The translations under genes were made by a program, and so were the position numbers. From Closterium sp. Naga37s-1 (taxonomy: Eukaryota > Streptophyta > Zygnematophyceae > Desmidiales > Closteriaceae), in the NCBI GenBank assembly GCA_947471745.1, contig CANJKZ010000263.1, positions 1,656,501-1,720,500 of the forward strand: 64,000 nucleotides of DNA. The letters are read 5' to 3'. The notes beneath the pieces are model-generated. The model was not told the DNA's origin. It saw nothing but the letters and a program-made list of their open reading frames with translations, and ran no database searches. Below are positions 41,987 to 53,166 of this stretch, piece after piece. Each line of letters opens with the position of its first letter. Position 1 is the stretch's first letter.

Positions 41987-43531
41987 ATGTCGGGGCGAAC
42001 ACGCATGCCACATTCACACGTACTGCCGTACAAGAACTCACAAGAGACCGGAGCGGCAGTTCCGATGGCCGCAAAGGAGCTTACTTGCATAAGTCCGCTC
42101 AACGTGGTCGAGCAAAAAGACAAATGCAGGCTCATTCTTGATCTGAGGAAAGTCAACGCCCACTTAATTGTCCCCAAGTTCAAGTACGAGGGACTTAACC
42201 GGGTGGCCGACCTGGCACGCGCTGGGGACTGGATGTTCTCCATCGACCTCAAATCCGGCTATCACCACATCGACATCCACCCCTCGTGGAAGTTCCTTGG
42301 ATTCGAATTTGGTGGACACACATACGCATTTCGATGCCTGCCATTCGGACTCGCCACAGCTCCATTCGTCTTCACGCAACTCATCAAGCAACTTGCTCGG
42401 CGTTGGCGAGAACAGGGCATCCGAGTAGTGCCATACGTGGATGACATTTTATTTCTCTGCCAGTCAAAGGCCCATGCGCAAGCTACCTGTCAGCGCGTAA
42501 TATTGGACCTCAAAGCAGCGGGGCTGGTGATAAACGCGAAGAAATCGCAGCTCTCACCATCGCAGCACCTTCGATTTTTGGGTGTAGAGTTGGACACCGA
42601 CACCGGCCGATTCTCCATCGGTCCCGACCGACGAGTCGCGCTACATGCAACCATCCAGAACCTCCTAAGTGCAAGCAAGGCAAGCACACCAGTCCCCGTC
42701 CGTCATGTGGCCAGAGTCACAGGCATGCTCGCCTCAATGAGTGTCGCACTAGGCGCGACAGCTCGCGCATTCAGCCACGCCATGTTACAAGTGATCAACG
42801 ACGCGCCGTCATGGAAAAGCAGTGTGATCGTCTCCCCATCTGTAGCTGAGGAGCTCAACTTCTGGCGCGAAGAGTTTGATCGGTTTAACGGTGCACCATT
42901 CCACGTCCGAAACAGTTACGACGCTGTAATCCATGTGGACGCCAGCTCTCACGGTTGGGGCGCCACCCTGACCACGTTCCCGGGCGGCCTCGAAGAAGCT
43001 AGTGCAACCATGCCAGAGCCGCTACGAGCAACGTCCAGCACGAGACGGGAGATTGAAGGCGTCTTTTGGGCAATCCAAACGTATGCCAACAAGATCCAGA
43101 AAAAACACGTTCTCGTGCGGGTGGACAACCAAGGTGTATTCTTCATCCTTCGCAAAGGCGGCTCTCGCAGCCCCGACCTCACCATGGCCTGCAAGGGCAT
43201 CATACGAACATGCATGGAGCTCGGCACGCGCTTAATCATCGAATGGATTCCCCGCGAACTCAACTCAGACGCTGACGAGCTTTCCAAAATAGTCGATCAC
43301 GACGACTACTCGTTGAAGACGCCATGGTTCCGCATCTTGGAACGTCGTTGGGGTCCCCATTCCATCGACCTTTTTGCAAACTCCCGCAACACCCAGCTAT
43401 TGCGCTTCTGCACAAAGATCCCTCACCCAGACGCCTTCGCAATTGATGCATTTTCGCTCGCATGGACAGGCGAAAATGGTTTCGCGTTCCCCCCGCCCCA
43501 ATTGGTCCCCGCCGTCCTCCACCACGCATAA
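41987..43531 (+). CDS. Reverse transcriptase-RNase H of the tyrosine-recombinase element
   Basis: 514 residues. Reverse transcriptase: CRLILDLRKVNAHL (41-60 region), motif A MFSIDLKSGYHHIDI, FRCLPFGLATAPFVF, and the catalytic VPYVDDILFL. RNase H of the DIRS type follows: VIHVDASSHGWGATL, STRREIEGVFWAI, VRVDNQGVFFI and EWIPRELNSDADELS. Upstream, in the frame at 41851-41940, lies a likely N-terminal extension, so the true ORF probably begins earlier and has a one-base frame change near 41950. That may be a mutation or programmed frameshifting. Confidence 0.9.
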   Translation: MSGRTRMPHSHVLPYKNSQETGAAVPMAAKELTCISPLNVVEQKDKCRLILDLRKVNAHLIVPKFKYEGLNRVADLARAGDWMFSIDLKSGYHHIDIHPSWKFLGFEFGGHTYAFRCLPFGLATAPFVFTQLIKQLARRWREQGIRVVPYVDDILFLCQSKAHAQATCQRVILDLKAAGLVINAKKSQLSPSQHLRFLGVELDTDTGRFSIGPDRRVALHATIQNLLSASKASTPVPVRHVARVTGMLASMSVALGATARAFSHAMLQVINDAPSWKSSVIVSPSVAEELNFWREEFDRFNGAPFHVRNSYDAVIHVDASSHGWGATLTTFPGGLEEASATMPEPLRATSSTRREIEGVFWAIQTYANKIQKKHVLVRVDNQGVFFILRKGGSRSPDLTMACKGIIRTCMELGTRLIIEWIPRELNSDADELSKIVDHDDYSLKTPWFRILERRWGPHSIDLFANSRNTQLLRFCTKIPHPDAFAIDAFSLAWTGENGFAFPPPQLVPAVLHHA

Positions 43532-43770
43532 CGCACCCACGCATCACTCACACTGATAGTTCCGCACTGGCCGGGCACAAGCTGGTGGCCACTACTACAA
43601 CCCTCCCCATGCACGTGGGCGTCACACATCCATGCACACATCCCTCTGACACACGGAAGCCAATGCTTAGCTGCAGGGACACATTCCACTGCCTTCTCAG
43701 GCTCAGGATTACCGCACAGCCCAATCATAGCACTCCGAGTGGTATTTGACTAATTCATAACTTCTCCGCC

Positions 43771-44820
43771 TTGTGTTCAGAATTGCTCCCAAAGCTACAC
43801 GACCAGCTGATTAACATGATCGCACAGTCTCGTGCAAACTCGACGATCCGGACATACGAACCATACTGGACTAAGTTTCGAGCCTTTTGTACAAAGGTGA
43901 ACCTTGCATTTCTCCCCGCATCCGACATGACCCTCGCGCTATACCTGGTCCACGCAATCCAACGTAAAGCTACCATGTCCGTAGTACAGCTCACGTGCTC
44001 AGCAGTCAGCTTCGCCCATCGCATGACTGGGAGCACATGCCCGACGGATGGGCCATTCACCACACAAGTCCACGACTTTGCGAAACGCCATTGCCCTCGC
44101 CCTACTCGTCTGAAGGAGCCCGTATCGATCCAACAAGTTCGAGACATGGCGGCGAGCTACCTGCTGTCTGACAATCCGGCGGAATTCCAGAAAGGGCTGA
44201 TCCCTATCCTCATGTACTCGGGATTTCTGCGATACTCCGACCTCGTGGCTATCAAATGGCAAGACATCCAATTCGACGACGATGTCATGTGGATCCTCAT
44301 ACCACACTCCAAGACGGATCAGGCCGGTCACGGAACATGGATACCCATTGCGGCAACGGCGGACCCTTGCTGCCCCGTGCGCTGCACCAGACGCTTCATT
44401 CAACTTGCTGGCTACGGCCCGCACTCGGAGGGGTCGTTGATCCGCGTCTTCGGCCATGCCTCAACCAGCGTGGGCCAGGCCAGGCCACCTTCATACACGA
44501 CGATCCGGAACTGGTGCAAGGAAGCCTTCGCAAAGGTTGGGCTTGGAGAGCAGCAGCTCGGCACTCATTCCTTCCGAAAAGGCGCGGCCACAGTGGCAGC
44601 CAACACCGGTGTACCAGACAGAATCTTCAAAAGACTGGGCAGGTGGCGAAGTGACACAGCCAAGGAAATGTACGTCACGCCATACGTCGAACCTCTCATC
44701 AAGGCATCGCGCATCCTGCAGAACCCGACACTTGCATTGTCCTCGGAGCAACACGCAGAGGCACTCGTACGCAACCGGAAACCCCCGCTGCCCATGTCTC
44801 AGAGGCCCCATTTGCAATGA
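43771..44820 (+). CDS. Tyrosine recombinase of the retrotransposon
   Basis: 349 residues. It integrates the circular DNA intermediate in place of a DDE integrase. The core-binding domain covers residues 1-115 (NSTIRTYEPYWTKFRAFC). The catalytic domain contains R in YSGFLRYSDLVAI, HxxR in GTHSFRKGAAT, and GRWRSDTAKEMYV, whose final Tyr is the likely nucleophile. It ends at TGA 44820, inside repeat B1. The frame appears intact. Confidence 0.92.
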   Translation: MCSELLPKLHDQLINMIAQSRANSTIRTYEPYWTKFRAFCTKVNLAFLPASDMTLALYLVHAIQRKATMSVVQLTCSAVSFAHRMTGSTCPTDGPFTTQVHDFAKRHCPRPTRLKEPVSIQQVRDMAASYLLSDNPAEFQKGLIPILMYSGFLRYSDLVAIKWQDIQFDDDVMWILIPHSKTDQAGHGTWIPIAATADPCCPVRCTRRFIQLAGYGPHSEGSLIRVFGHASTSVGQARPPSYTTIRNWCKEAFAKVGLGEQQLGTHSFRKGAATVAANTGVPDRIFKRLGRWRSDTAKEMYVTPYVEPLIKASRILQNPTLALSSEQHAEALVRNRKPPLPMSQRPHLQ

Positions 44821-44864
44821 GAACGAAGCCAAATGATAAAAACAAGAAAGCAAGCTTTCTCAAT
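44808..44864 (+). repeat. Split direct repeat B1
   Basis: 57 bp starting CCATTTGCAATGAGAACGA and ending GCTTTCTCAAT, overlapping the end of the recombinase ORF. It recurs as B2. Confidence 0.9.
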
Positions 44865-45050
44865 ATTATAAATTTTAAACACACATTGTGTTTTTTAAAT
44901 TGTGTATTGTGAAAGCGAAGCTGCTTGTACTGCACATTTGGCATCGTCGAAGCGCGCTAAACGCCCTTCTCCAACTACAAAAACCGTGGGTTGGAGCTCA
45001 TTTCCCTCCACCCACGTTTCTCTATTTCCAACGGCTCACTCAACTTTCCC
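44865..45050 (+). repeat. Split direct repeat A2
   Basis: 186-bp second copy of A1, immediately after B1. The B1-A2 junction reads CAAT-ATTATAAA, the join expected of the circular intermediate. Confidence 0.92.
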
Positions 45051-45165
45051 ACCACCCACCCCAGCATCGACTGCCTACTAAGGCCGTTTGGACACGGTAC
45101 ATTTTAGCTAGTATTCTCTGCATGTACTAGCTTGTGTTAGAACTCGATGTATATGTTGTAATATG

Positions 45166-45222
45166 CCATTTGCAATGAGAACGATGCCAAATGATAAAAA
45201 CAAGAAAGCAAGCTTTCTCAAT
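45166..45222 (+). repeat. Split direct repeat B2
   Basis: 57-bp second copy of B1, differing at GATGCC versus GAAGCC. It marks the right end of the element. Confidence 0.9.
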
Positions 45223-45234
45223 TGGCCGTTTTAG

Positions 45235-45320
45235 TCAAGAAAGTCAACGTGGGTGAAGTGTAGGTATGCTTCGTCTACTGGGGCAGTGGGTTCTGCAACT
45301 TGGAACTGATTTCTTGTCAT
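45235..45320 (+). pseudogene. Displaced fragment of glucosidase 3' flank
   Basis: TAGTCAAGAAAGTCAACGTG to GGCAGTGGGTTCTGCAACTT matches the repeat copies of the last glucosidase exon (compare 53005-53080). It is the right flank of the target site, separated from 39695 by the retrotransposon insertion. Confidence 0.8.
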
Positions 45321-45651
45321 TTCTGTAAGTTTGGACAAATCGCCATCGTACTATACCCCATATTTTCACCTTGCAGCTACCATTAGGATGCTTTGCTTGA
45401 TGAAGCGTGCCTCTCGCCTGAGAAAGCAGGTACAGGCGGTGGCAGGGGGTAAGGGGGGACTGTGGGTGGGTGAAAGGGGCCCTGCATAGATGCAAGCAAG
45501 CATCGTGGTTCTCCACAACATATTTCCCTAGCATGACAAGTCAAACAGAGGAATTAATAATAAAAAATACACATAAGGTACATATCTGGAGATATATATG
45601 TACATTGGATCAGTACGGGTGATTATATGCATAAACAGGGGATGGTTATAT

Positions 45652-47966
45652 CTATGCACAAGCAGGCAGCGGTTTCCCACACAAATTGCCGTTCCCTGGT
45701 TTGAAAGAGCCTCTCTTCAGCTTGCTCAGAGCAGCCGGAACAGCCCCTGACAGCCGATTCCCTGCCAGCAGCACTTGCCGTATCTTTGCCGGCCAAACCG
45801 CGGGAATGGAACCTGTTAGATTGTTATTCGACAACCAAAGTGCCCGCAGCCGTTTCATCTTGCTCACACCAGCTGGGATTGCTCCCGTGAGAGCGTTATT
45901 GTAGAGGACCAGGCGCCTAAGGTTTCTAAAGGAGCTGATTGTAGCGGGGATGGAGCCGGAGAGGCGGTTGGAGGAGAGGTAGAGGAGGGGGAGGGAGGCG
46001 GAGCAGGAGGGGGAGGAGAGCGGGGTGGGCGGGCCGGAGAGGGCGTTGGAGGCAAGATTGAGGTAAGTGAGTTGTTGATCGCCCTGGCAGAAGGCGGGGA
46101 TGGGGCCTGAGGGGGGTGATGGGGCGAGGGACGAGGAGCAGGGAGGGAAGAGACAGGAAAGCAGGAAGAAAGACTTGTGAGTAAGTGAGGAAGGTTACGG
46201 CTTGATCGCCCTGGCAGAAGGCGGGGATGGGGCCTTGGGGGGGTGATGGGGCGAGGGACGAGGAGCGGGGAGCGAAGAGACAGGAAAGAAGGAAGAAAGA
46301 GTTGTGAGTAAGTGAGGAAGGTGAGGGCTGGCTCGCCCTGGCAGAAGGCGGGGATGGGGCGGCGTTGGAGGCGAGATTGAGGAAGGTGAGCCGTTTCCCG
46401 GCCTTGCATAAGGCGGGGATGGGGCCTGACGGGATGAGGAGCGGAGGGGAGAAACAGATTTAGGGTTGAGGAAGTGAGGGGGGCTGCCCGGCCTTGCAGG
46501 AGAGGGGGATGAGGCCTGATGATGAGGGATGAGGAGAGGGGGGGGTAGGAGGAAGTCTAATGACGGAGAATGGAGGATGGGGTAGGGGAAGCAGAAGGAG
46601 AAGAGTGGGTAAGATTAGTGAACGGAAAGCTCAACATAAGGAAACAGATGAGTGGTTCTGAGTGGTTCATATCAGCGGAAGACATGCGCAAGAGAGGAGT
46701 GGGTTGGACTGTGGGTTCTAAGCGTCTAAATTAGCAGTTTATTGTTTTATTTAACTAATTTGGTCGAATCTGCAGTATTCCAGTCAGCTCACCTGTCAAA
46801 GCGTTTCCCCCGAGGTCCAAGTGTGAAAGCCATAAACTGACGAGGCGTGGGGGAATGCTCCCTGTGAACTTGTTGAATCCGAGGTCGAGAGTATCCATGT
46901 CCACGGGCAGGTTTGAAAACGGCTGCAAGCTGCCCGATAAATTGTTGTGGCTTAGAAAGATGTCATTCGAAAATGATCCGGGGTTGAAACAATTTGCTGG
47001 AATGGCTCCACTCAGGCGATTGCGTGAAAAAACTGTTTCTACCTCGCTCCCCCGATCGCACAGGATCTTGGGGAATGAGCCCCAAAACAAATTGTCGGAA
47101 ACATCGATGACAGACACGTACGCCGCCGCGTACGCAGCAGGACGTTGTGGTAACCCGCCGGTGAAGAAATTTCGGGCGGCGTTCGCTTGGGTAAGCGTCG
47201 GCATACGAAAAATGGCGACAGGAAGGGGGCCATCGAAGCAGTTATAGCTAAGATCGAGCTTCTGCAATTGTGTAAGCCGGGAGATCGATCGCGGGAAAGA
47301 GCCAGAAAGCCAGAGACCCTTCACTTTGAGATCGGAGAGGCCCGTTAACTGGCCGATAGAATCGGAGAGGGTTGTACGGTTGCAAAGGCGAGGCGTGGGT
47401 GGGGGATCGGCAGTGTAAACGTTGTACGAAAGGTCTAGCATGGTAACAGCGCTGCCGGTGCAGCAATACACGCCGGGCCAGGTGCACACGTTCGGCTGGT
47501 TCGCCGGGATAGGCAGCAGCGCGGCCGTGAAGATCGCCGTGAGAGCCGCCGTGTCGGCCGCCGAAGTCTGCGACGAGGGTGTGGATGCGCGCAACCCTGA
47601 ACTCACCGCTGACCCGCCGCCGCTGGTTCCGCCCGCCGCTGCGTCAGACGCGGTAGATTCTGAACGCATTGACTTGGGGTAGCCGCAGGGTCCCGGATCG
47701 TAAAATAGTTCTCTCTCCGCCCGTTGCGCAGCGAGATATTGCGCCGCGCGAGGCGGAACAGTCCGCGCGGAGAGTCCTCGTCCGCGGCGAGCAGCATGCA
47801 GCTTCGATACAAACTGCCTCGATATGGGCTGGAAAGCCGTCGTCGGTGAGCAGTAGAGGAGTAGCAGGAGGCACGCTGTTGTGGTGGTACTAACGTGAGC
47901 GCGCAACATGTCGTGAAGAATGGTGATGGGAGACGCGCCACGAGGGTAGTAACCTACGTCCGCCAT
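45652..47966 (-). CDS. Secreted leucine-rich-repeat protein A
   Basis: Two exons, 46793-47966 and 45652-46106, join G|GC in phase as NALTG-PIPAF, giving 542 residues. The N-terminus has a hydrophobic signal peptide (TTTTACLLLLLYCSPTTA). A plant LRR N-cap follows (NVCTWPGVYCC), then about 13 LRRs of the LxxLxLSxNxLxGxIPxx type, and the C-cap GNGNLCGKPLPACA. No transmembrane or kinase segment is seen, so it is probably an extracellular recognition or wall-associated protein. The intron (46107-46792) contains four more partial copies of the exon 2 start. Paralogue B lies 8 kb away in the same orientation. Confidence 0.85.
46107..46530 (-). repeat. Partial copies of LRR-A exon 2 start with 3' splice sites
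   Basis: The sequence coding for GPIPAFCQG with its CTCAG acceptor recurs at about 46195-46250, 46325-46372, 46400-46440 and 46485-46520 (minus strand), upstream of the full exon. The copy near 46325-46372 also has the LRR start TFLNLASN. This is the same boundary duplication as in the other genes. Confidence 0.75.
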
Positions 47967-49218
47967 GTGCGACTCCTAGTCGATTTCTAGCTTCAGAAAC
48001 TTGTTCCCGTAAGAACCAAACCCTATCAAGTTCAGAGTGAAACCTGAAGCGCGTTTCCAGCGAGGAAGTAAGAAAAGAACGAACAGAGGCGATACGAAGG
48101 CGATAAGATGGCGGTAAGCTGTTCTGGAGGTGAGTGCTTGACATCCCCCCAATAAATGTCCTACGTGGGAGTTTCACGTCGGAAGACACACACGTGCCAT
48201 GATACACTATTCCGCCGATTGTCGTCCACACTGAACCAGTCATTGCGGGTTCGAATAGGAGTGCGATGCTCGTGCGCTAAACGTAAGTGACGTCAGATCA
48301 GATTGACTATGAAATGAACGGCTGCTGCTACAGCAGCGGTATGGACGAATGGAATGGACGCGACGGCACCGCGACCAACATTCGGGCTTGCCTAGGCATT
48401 GGCAGGGATTCACCCTCTACGACACGCACAGGCACCACTAGCCAGAGGCACCAAGACTGAGGCGAGGGACGGCGGGTGAGTGGAAGTGGGAGGGGTTGAG
48501 TTGCTGTGGTTAGGATGGTTTCAGTTGGGTTGGGTCAGGTGAGGACACCCAAAGCCAGTGGTTGGAGGTGTGACTGAAGGCGCAACTGTTGGCAATCTTG
48601 GGGGCGTAGTTGGCGAACATTTGCGCGACCTACTTCTGAGTCGTCAGGACTCAGAGGTGGCGAAGTAACCCGGTTTCGAAATCTGTTGTTCGCGAAATAT
48701 TGCTGTGCTTGCAGCACGAAAGATTTGTCCACTCGCTGTCGGCGACGAATCTGTCAAATCGGTTGTGTGGACTTCGATTCGACCCCCCTTATTCAGGCAG
48801 TGCGGATCACTGCCTATAAACGGCCTCGATATATGAAAGGCAATAGGAATTAACGATACAGATGCCAACGGACAGCCAGATTAGAGATGCATCCCCGCGA
48901 TAAGAGATGCAGCCCAAGTAGAGAGATGCAGGCAGCCCAAATAAGGTCGATCCCAAATCCTGATCTTCGTCCTTCCTCAGACGCTGGAGGCTACTAGTCG
49001 AGAGTTCATTCCCAAAATACTGTCCACTTTCAGGAGAGGGAAAAGCAGCAGAGTCATGGTTTGCGTGAACCGGAGTCATTAGTTGATGTAACGATTCGTT
49101 GTACTCGCGCATATTGTGTTAATACCGAGAAAGTACTTATTTGGAAAGCCATCTTTTCTTCTTAATGCCGTCAGCCTTTTCGCTGATCGATTCTCCGACT
49201 TTAGATCGAGAGATCGCG
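47967..49218. promoter_or_regulatory. Region between divergent LRR-A and UFC1 genes
   Basis: Head-to-head arrangement, so both upstream regions lie here. No coding signal is visible. A T-loop-like GGGTTCGAATAGG near 48246 is not part of a foldable tRNA. Confidence 0.4.
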
Positions 49219-49339
49219 ATGGACGGCTGGAATAACAAGACCAAATCCGCGGCTCAGAAGATCCCGCTTCTGACCGTAAGCAGACCCGCGAGACGAGCAA
49301 CGGAAGCCGGGATTCAAGGAGGAATTTCAAGTGCGTTGG

Positions 49340-49465
49340 AACGAGCCTCGGAACGGGCCTCGGAACGGGCCTCGTAACGAGCCTCGAAATGAGCCTCGGA
49401 ACGAGCCTCGGAATGAGCCTCGGAACGAGCCTCGGAATGAGCCTCGGAACGAGCCTCGGAACGAT
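49340..49465. repeat. 12-bp tandem repeat GAGCCTCGGAAC
   Basis: About ten imperfect 12-bp units (GAGCCTCGGAACG/GAATG) in UFC1 intron 1. They give an artificial PRLVPRLI frame on the minus strand. Confidence 0.85.
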
Positions 49466-49699
49466 GGACAATTTATGTGAAGATGCATCATAACGAGTCT
49501 CGAGGCGACGAAACGGAAGCAACAAGTTGCCGGGGGGAGACACAACACTTATTCGGGGCAGGAGCGGTCATTTTGGCAATTCCTCGTTGTTTTTTTTGCT
49601 TATGTGGGTCGTAACGAACTTTGGATGAACCGAAAGGAGCCGGCAGCTCATGATGGTGCTGTTCAATATGGGTGATAAGGACGAATCACAGGGGGGAGG

Positions 49700-51885
49700 G
49701 ATGAGCTGAGTTTTGAGGTGACTCTAAGGCGCGGATGGACAAGGCGCGGGGCAACGACTGGACCACACACCCCCTCCCCTTTCGCCCTTCTCCCCCCTCC
49801 CCCCTTCCTAGGCTTTCATGAAGCACGTGAAGATGAACAGCACGGGGCAACGACTGGATGGTTCCAGCTGCAGTTTGTTTCCTCTCGACCCACTCCCCCC
49901 TTCCCCCCACCCCATTCCCCCTTCTCCGCCATCCCCCCTTTGCAGGCTTTAGTCGAGTACGCGAAGAACAAGGCGCGGGGCAATGGCTAGTTTCAGCTAC
50001 CATGCTTCCTTCTCTCGATCCACCCCCCCCCCCCCCCACCTCCCCTTCTCCCCTCCCTCCCTCCCAGGCCTCAATCGAGTGCGTGATGAACAAGGCGCGG
50101 GCAGGACAACGACTGGTTCCAGCTGCAGTTTGTTTCTGTTGAACCCATTCACTCCCCACGCACCTCCTCCCTCTTCCCCTTTCTCCTCCTTCTCCCCTCC
50201 AGGCTTTGATGGAGTAGGTGAAGATGAACAAGGCGCGGGACAACGACTGGATGGTTCCAGCTGTCATCGTGATTTGTTTCCGCGCGACCCAGCACCCACA
50301 CATACCCCCCCCCTCCCCCGCTCTCCGTATTTGAAGATGAACAAAGCGCTGGACAAGACAAGGACTGGCTCCAGCTGTCATTTGTTTCCCTCCCAGTCTT
50401 CAATCGAGTGCGTGAAGAGCAAGGCGCGGGACAATGACTGGTTCCAGCTGGCCCCGCCAAGCGCCGGCTAAACCTGAGTCGCTCTTGAGAACTCTCAAAG
50501 GCGGCTGGCCCTGGCAAAACGCCGAGGGGACTAAGTGGAAGGGCACATGCTACTGTCAGTGCTGGGGATACCGAGTGGAAGTGCAGATGCTGCTGGATGG
50601 GGTGGGGTGGGATGGGGAGGGTGGGTGGGAGGGTGGGTGGGGGCATAGAGAGGGTGGGTGGGTGGGTGGGTGGGGGCATGGAGAGAAGAGAATTGAGCTC
50701 AACTGGATTGCTGAAAGGTATGGGTTGCTAAATGGATAAGATCAGTTTAAAGACATTCATGCGAGGCTACTGTCAGTGGGGGGGGGGCAGGTGAAGAGTA
50801 AATGCTGGAAGGTGGGTGGGTGGATGGCAGAATGATTGCGATTCAAGTTAGGTTGCGAGACCCATTCGCGTCTCCTCTTCTCCCTGTTTCCAAGGGCCAG
50901 CACGGGCCAGCACGGGCCAGCACGGGCCAGCACGGGCCAGCAAGCTTGACACACCCGGGCATGAAAACAAGATCTAGTTTTTGTGGCTGTATGCTCTCGA
51001 GTATTCCCTCTCTCCCTCTCTCCTTCTGTCTCTTTGCTCATTCACAAGTACATGTGCAACCTGTTCACGTACGAGCTTATTTTGAGGCTCCAAAAAACGA
51101 GCCGCCTCAAACTAGATCCCTCATTTACAAGTACATGCGCAACCTATTCGTGTACGAGTTTGGTCCAAGGCACACTCGACACGCCCCAGGCATCAAAACG
51201 ATATTGAAATTCGCATCCCTGTATGCTCTCTATTGTTCCCACTCTCCCTCTGTCACTCTGTCCCTCTCTCTCGCTATGACTCTGTCCCTCCCCCCCGCTG
51301 TCACTCTGCCCCTCTGTCCCCCTTTGCCCATCTACTGGTACAGGTACATATACAACCTGATCAGGTGCGAGTTCGACCAACCTAGACATCGCAGGTGATG
51401 AGATGTGTCACAAAATTCGGTGGTGAGTCACAAACCTAGACACCCCGCCACCGAGATTTGAGACAACTGAGAGCTTGCTTCTAAGTTGTACCCCTTATTG
51501 CCACCCTGCAGGTACGTGTACAACCTGATCAAGTATGAGTTCGACCAACTCTGTGTCGCTTTTAAGAATTCTCAAGAGCTGTCAGTCTCCTTTCCATCCC
51601 CGGTTTCTCTGCTGCTGCAAATACAACCTGATCAAGTACGAGTTTGAACGGCCTGCAGTTTGACATTCCAGTCACCTACCCCACCACCGAATTTTGAGAC
51701 GTCCCAGGCTCACTTACTTTACCCCTTGTTGTTTCCCTGCAGGTATGTGTACAACCTGATCAAGCATGAGTTTGACCAAATCTGAGTCGCTTTTGAGAAT
51801 TCTTAAAGGCTTTCAGTTTCCTTTCCATCCCCTTGTTGCCCTGCGGGTATGTGTACAACTTGATCAAGCATGACCTCGACCTCTA
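49700..51885 (+). repeat. Boundary copies of UFC1 exons
   Basis: Fifteen or so partial exon copies, most beginning at an AG after a pyrimidine tract, lie in tandem with intron fragments. Decayed palindromes lie between copies at 49711-49728, 51080-51111, 51560-51577 and 51791-51808. A perfect 10-bp repeat CACGGGCCAG (50898-50941) is also present. Confidence 0.75.
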
Positions 51886-51999
51886 GTTTCACATCTCTGA
51901 CACCCCTTGGCCCAGTCTCGCCTGTCTGCGTGTGCATCCCTCCTTTTCGAGGCGGCCCGGCCCGGCCCGGCCCGTACATGGGCGCCGGTACTTCTCTTT

Positions 52000-53166
52000 C
52001 TCCGCCGCTCCCCACGTGTGCATCACATCCATAAAAGGCACAGAGGTGGTGGTGAAGCCGGATGTGCAGGAGCTCTGGCTGAGAGGCGAAGACAGACCCA
52101 ACGGTGAGTGCCTTGCTTTGCCACTTGCCTAGATACGTTACAAGCAGCCATTTTCCTCCTCGTCCTCCGCTGCTCCCCACGTGCGCTTCACGTCCGTGAA
52201 GGGGGCAGAGGCCACCATCAAACCGGATGTGCAGGAGATGTGGCTGCGGGGTGATGACAGGCCCAACGGTGAGTGGGTTTTGAGAATTCTCATAACTGAG
52301 TTCGTGCGCTTCACGTCCATGAAGGGGACAGAGGTTCTCATCAAGCCGGATGTGCAGGCGCTCTTGCTGAGGGATGATGACAGGCCCAACGGTGAGTGGG
52401 TTTGCGTCGGCATTGCTTTCAAGACACCGTTTGCTCTCCACCTTGCATCTCAGCACAGTTCGTGCGCTTCACTAGGTCAACTCACAAACTCTCTTTTCTG
52501 CCCATCCTTCGTAGCTACAGGAGAATGGTCCTTGGTGGATCCAGGCACAGGCCGCACCGTGGTCAACCAATTCAACCCAAGTCAACTGATCAGCCTGAGT
52601 CAACGACATAAATTTGAATCACAAAATCTCCTCTTTATCCCCCCCTTTGTACCTTCAAGAGAGTGGTCCTTAGTGGACCCAGGTACAGGCCGCACTGTGG
52701 TCAACGGATTTAACCTGAGTCAAGTGATCAGCCTGAGTCAACGACTCTATTCGAATCACAAACTCTTCTCTTCATCCCTCCTTTGTACCTTCAGGAGAAT
52801 GGTCTCTGGTGGATCCGGGCACAGGCCGCACCGTGGTCAACCGATTCAACCTGAGTCAAGTGCAGGCGTGCTTCGTCTACTGGGGCAGTGGTTTCTGCAA
52901 CCTGGAGCTGGTTTCAGAGGAGAGACCAGTGTCGGTTGAAACTCCACTCAGGATCGATCACTCGTACAGCATTGAGACAGTGGCTGAGTGATTGAGAATC
53001 TTCTTGTTGGTCAAGAAAGTCAACGTGGGTCAAGTGCAGGCGTGCTTCATCTACTGGGGCAGTGGGTTCTGCAACCTGGAGCTGGTTTTAGGGGAGAGGC
53101 CTGTCTCTGTTGAAACGCCTCTCAGGATTGATCACTCGTACAGCATTGAGACAGTGGCCGAGTGAT
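52000..53166 (+). pseudogene. Second copy of glucosidase exons 20-21 with 3' flank
   Basis: Exon 20-like copies at about 52008-52105, 52172-52269 and 52305-52392 (KGTEVVVKPDVQELWLRG and variants), and exon 21-like copies at 52515-52575, 52655-52715, 52797-52991 (full length to VAE and TGA) and 53030-53166. There are no upstream glucosidase exons; the left edge joins the truncated UFC1 gene near 51890. It parallels 37618-39690 and continues, like it, into an LRR gene, so it is the distal part of a segmental duplication. Confidence 0.85.
52278..52295. repeat. Palindrome, AATT centre
   Basis: TTTTGAGAATTCTCATAA between two copies of an exon 20 fragment. The same 18-mer occurs at 63973-63990. 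Confidence 0.8.

Larger units (their letters stand above)
39700..45222 (+). mobile_element. Tyrosine-recombinase retrotransposon (DIRS order, Ngaro/PAT-like split direct repeats)
   Basis: A 5523-bp element with gag, reverse transcriptase-RNase H and tyrosine recombinase, and the terminal arrangement A1-ORFs-B1-A2-B2. A1 (39700-39885) and A2 (44865-45050) are each 186 bp and nearly identical. B1 (44808-44864) and B2 (45166-45222) are 57 bp each with one visible difference. Split direct repeats, rather than the inverted terminal repeats of DIRS1, are typical of PAT and Ngaro. There is no target duplication: the flanks GAGAA and TGGCC meet without gain or loss when compared with the paralogous empty site near 53000. 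Confidence 0.9.
49219..51885 (+). pseudogene. UFC1: UFC1 (UFM1-conjugating enzyme) gene, 5' part only, exons multiply copied
   Basis: UFC1 is the E2-like enzyme of UFMylation. Exon 1, 49219-49275, reads MDGWNNKTKSAAQKIPLLT then GTAAGC, a close match to the UFC1 N-terminus. Next come seven copies of the exon coding for ALxEYVKMNKARDNDWFQL (about 49720, 49808, 49945, 50068, 50203, 50332, 50398), several with stops or shifts. NAEGTKWKGTCYC follows near 50525, then eight copies of the YMYNLIKYEFDxxFDIPVTYPTT segment (51040-51885). The catalytic-cysteine region of UFC1 is absent; after 51885 the sequence switches to a glucosidase fragment. The exon between exon 1 and the AL(I)EYV exon was not found. 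Probably truncated; possibly resumed elsewhere. Confidence 0.7.

Noticed and set aside
48240-48275. T-loop-like GGGTTCGAATAGG suggesting a tRNA
   Set aside because: No matching acceptor, anticodon or D-arm around it.
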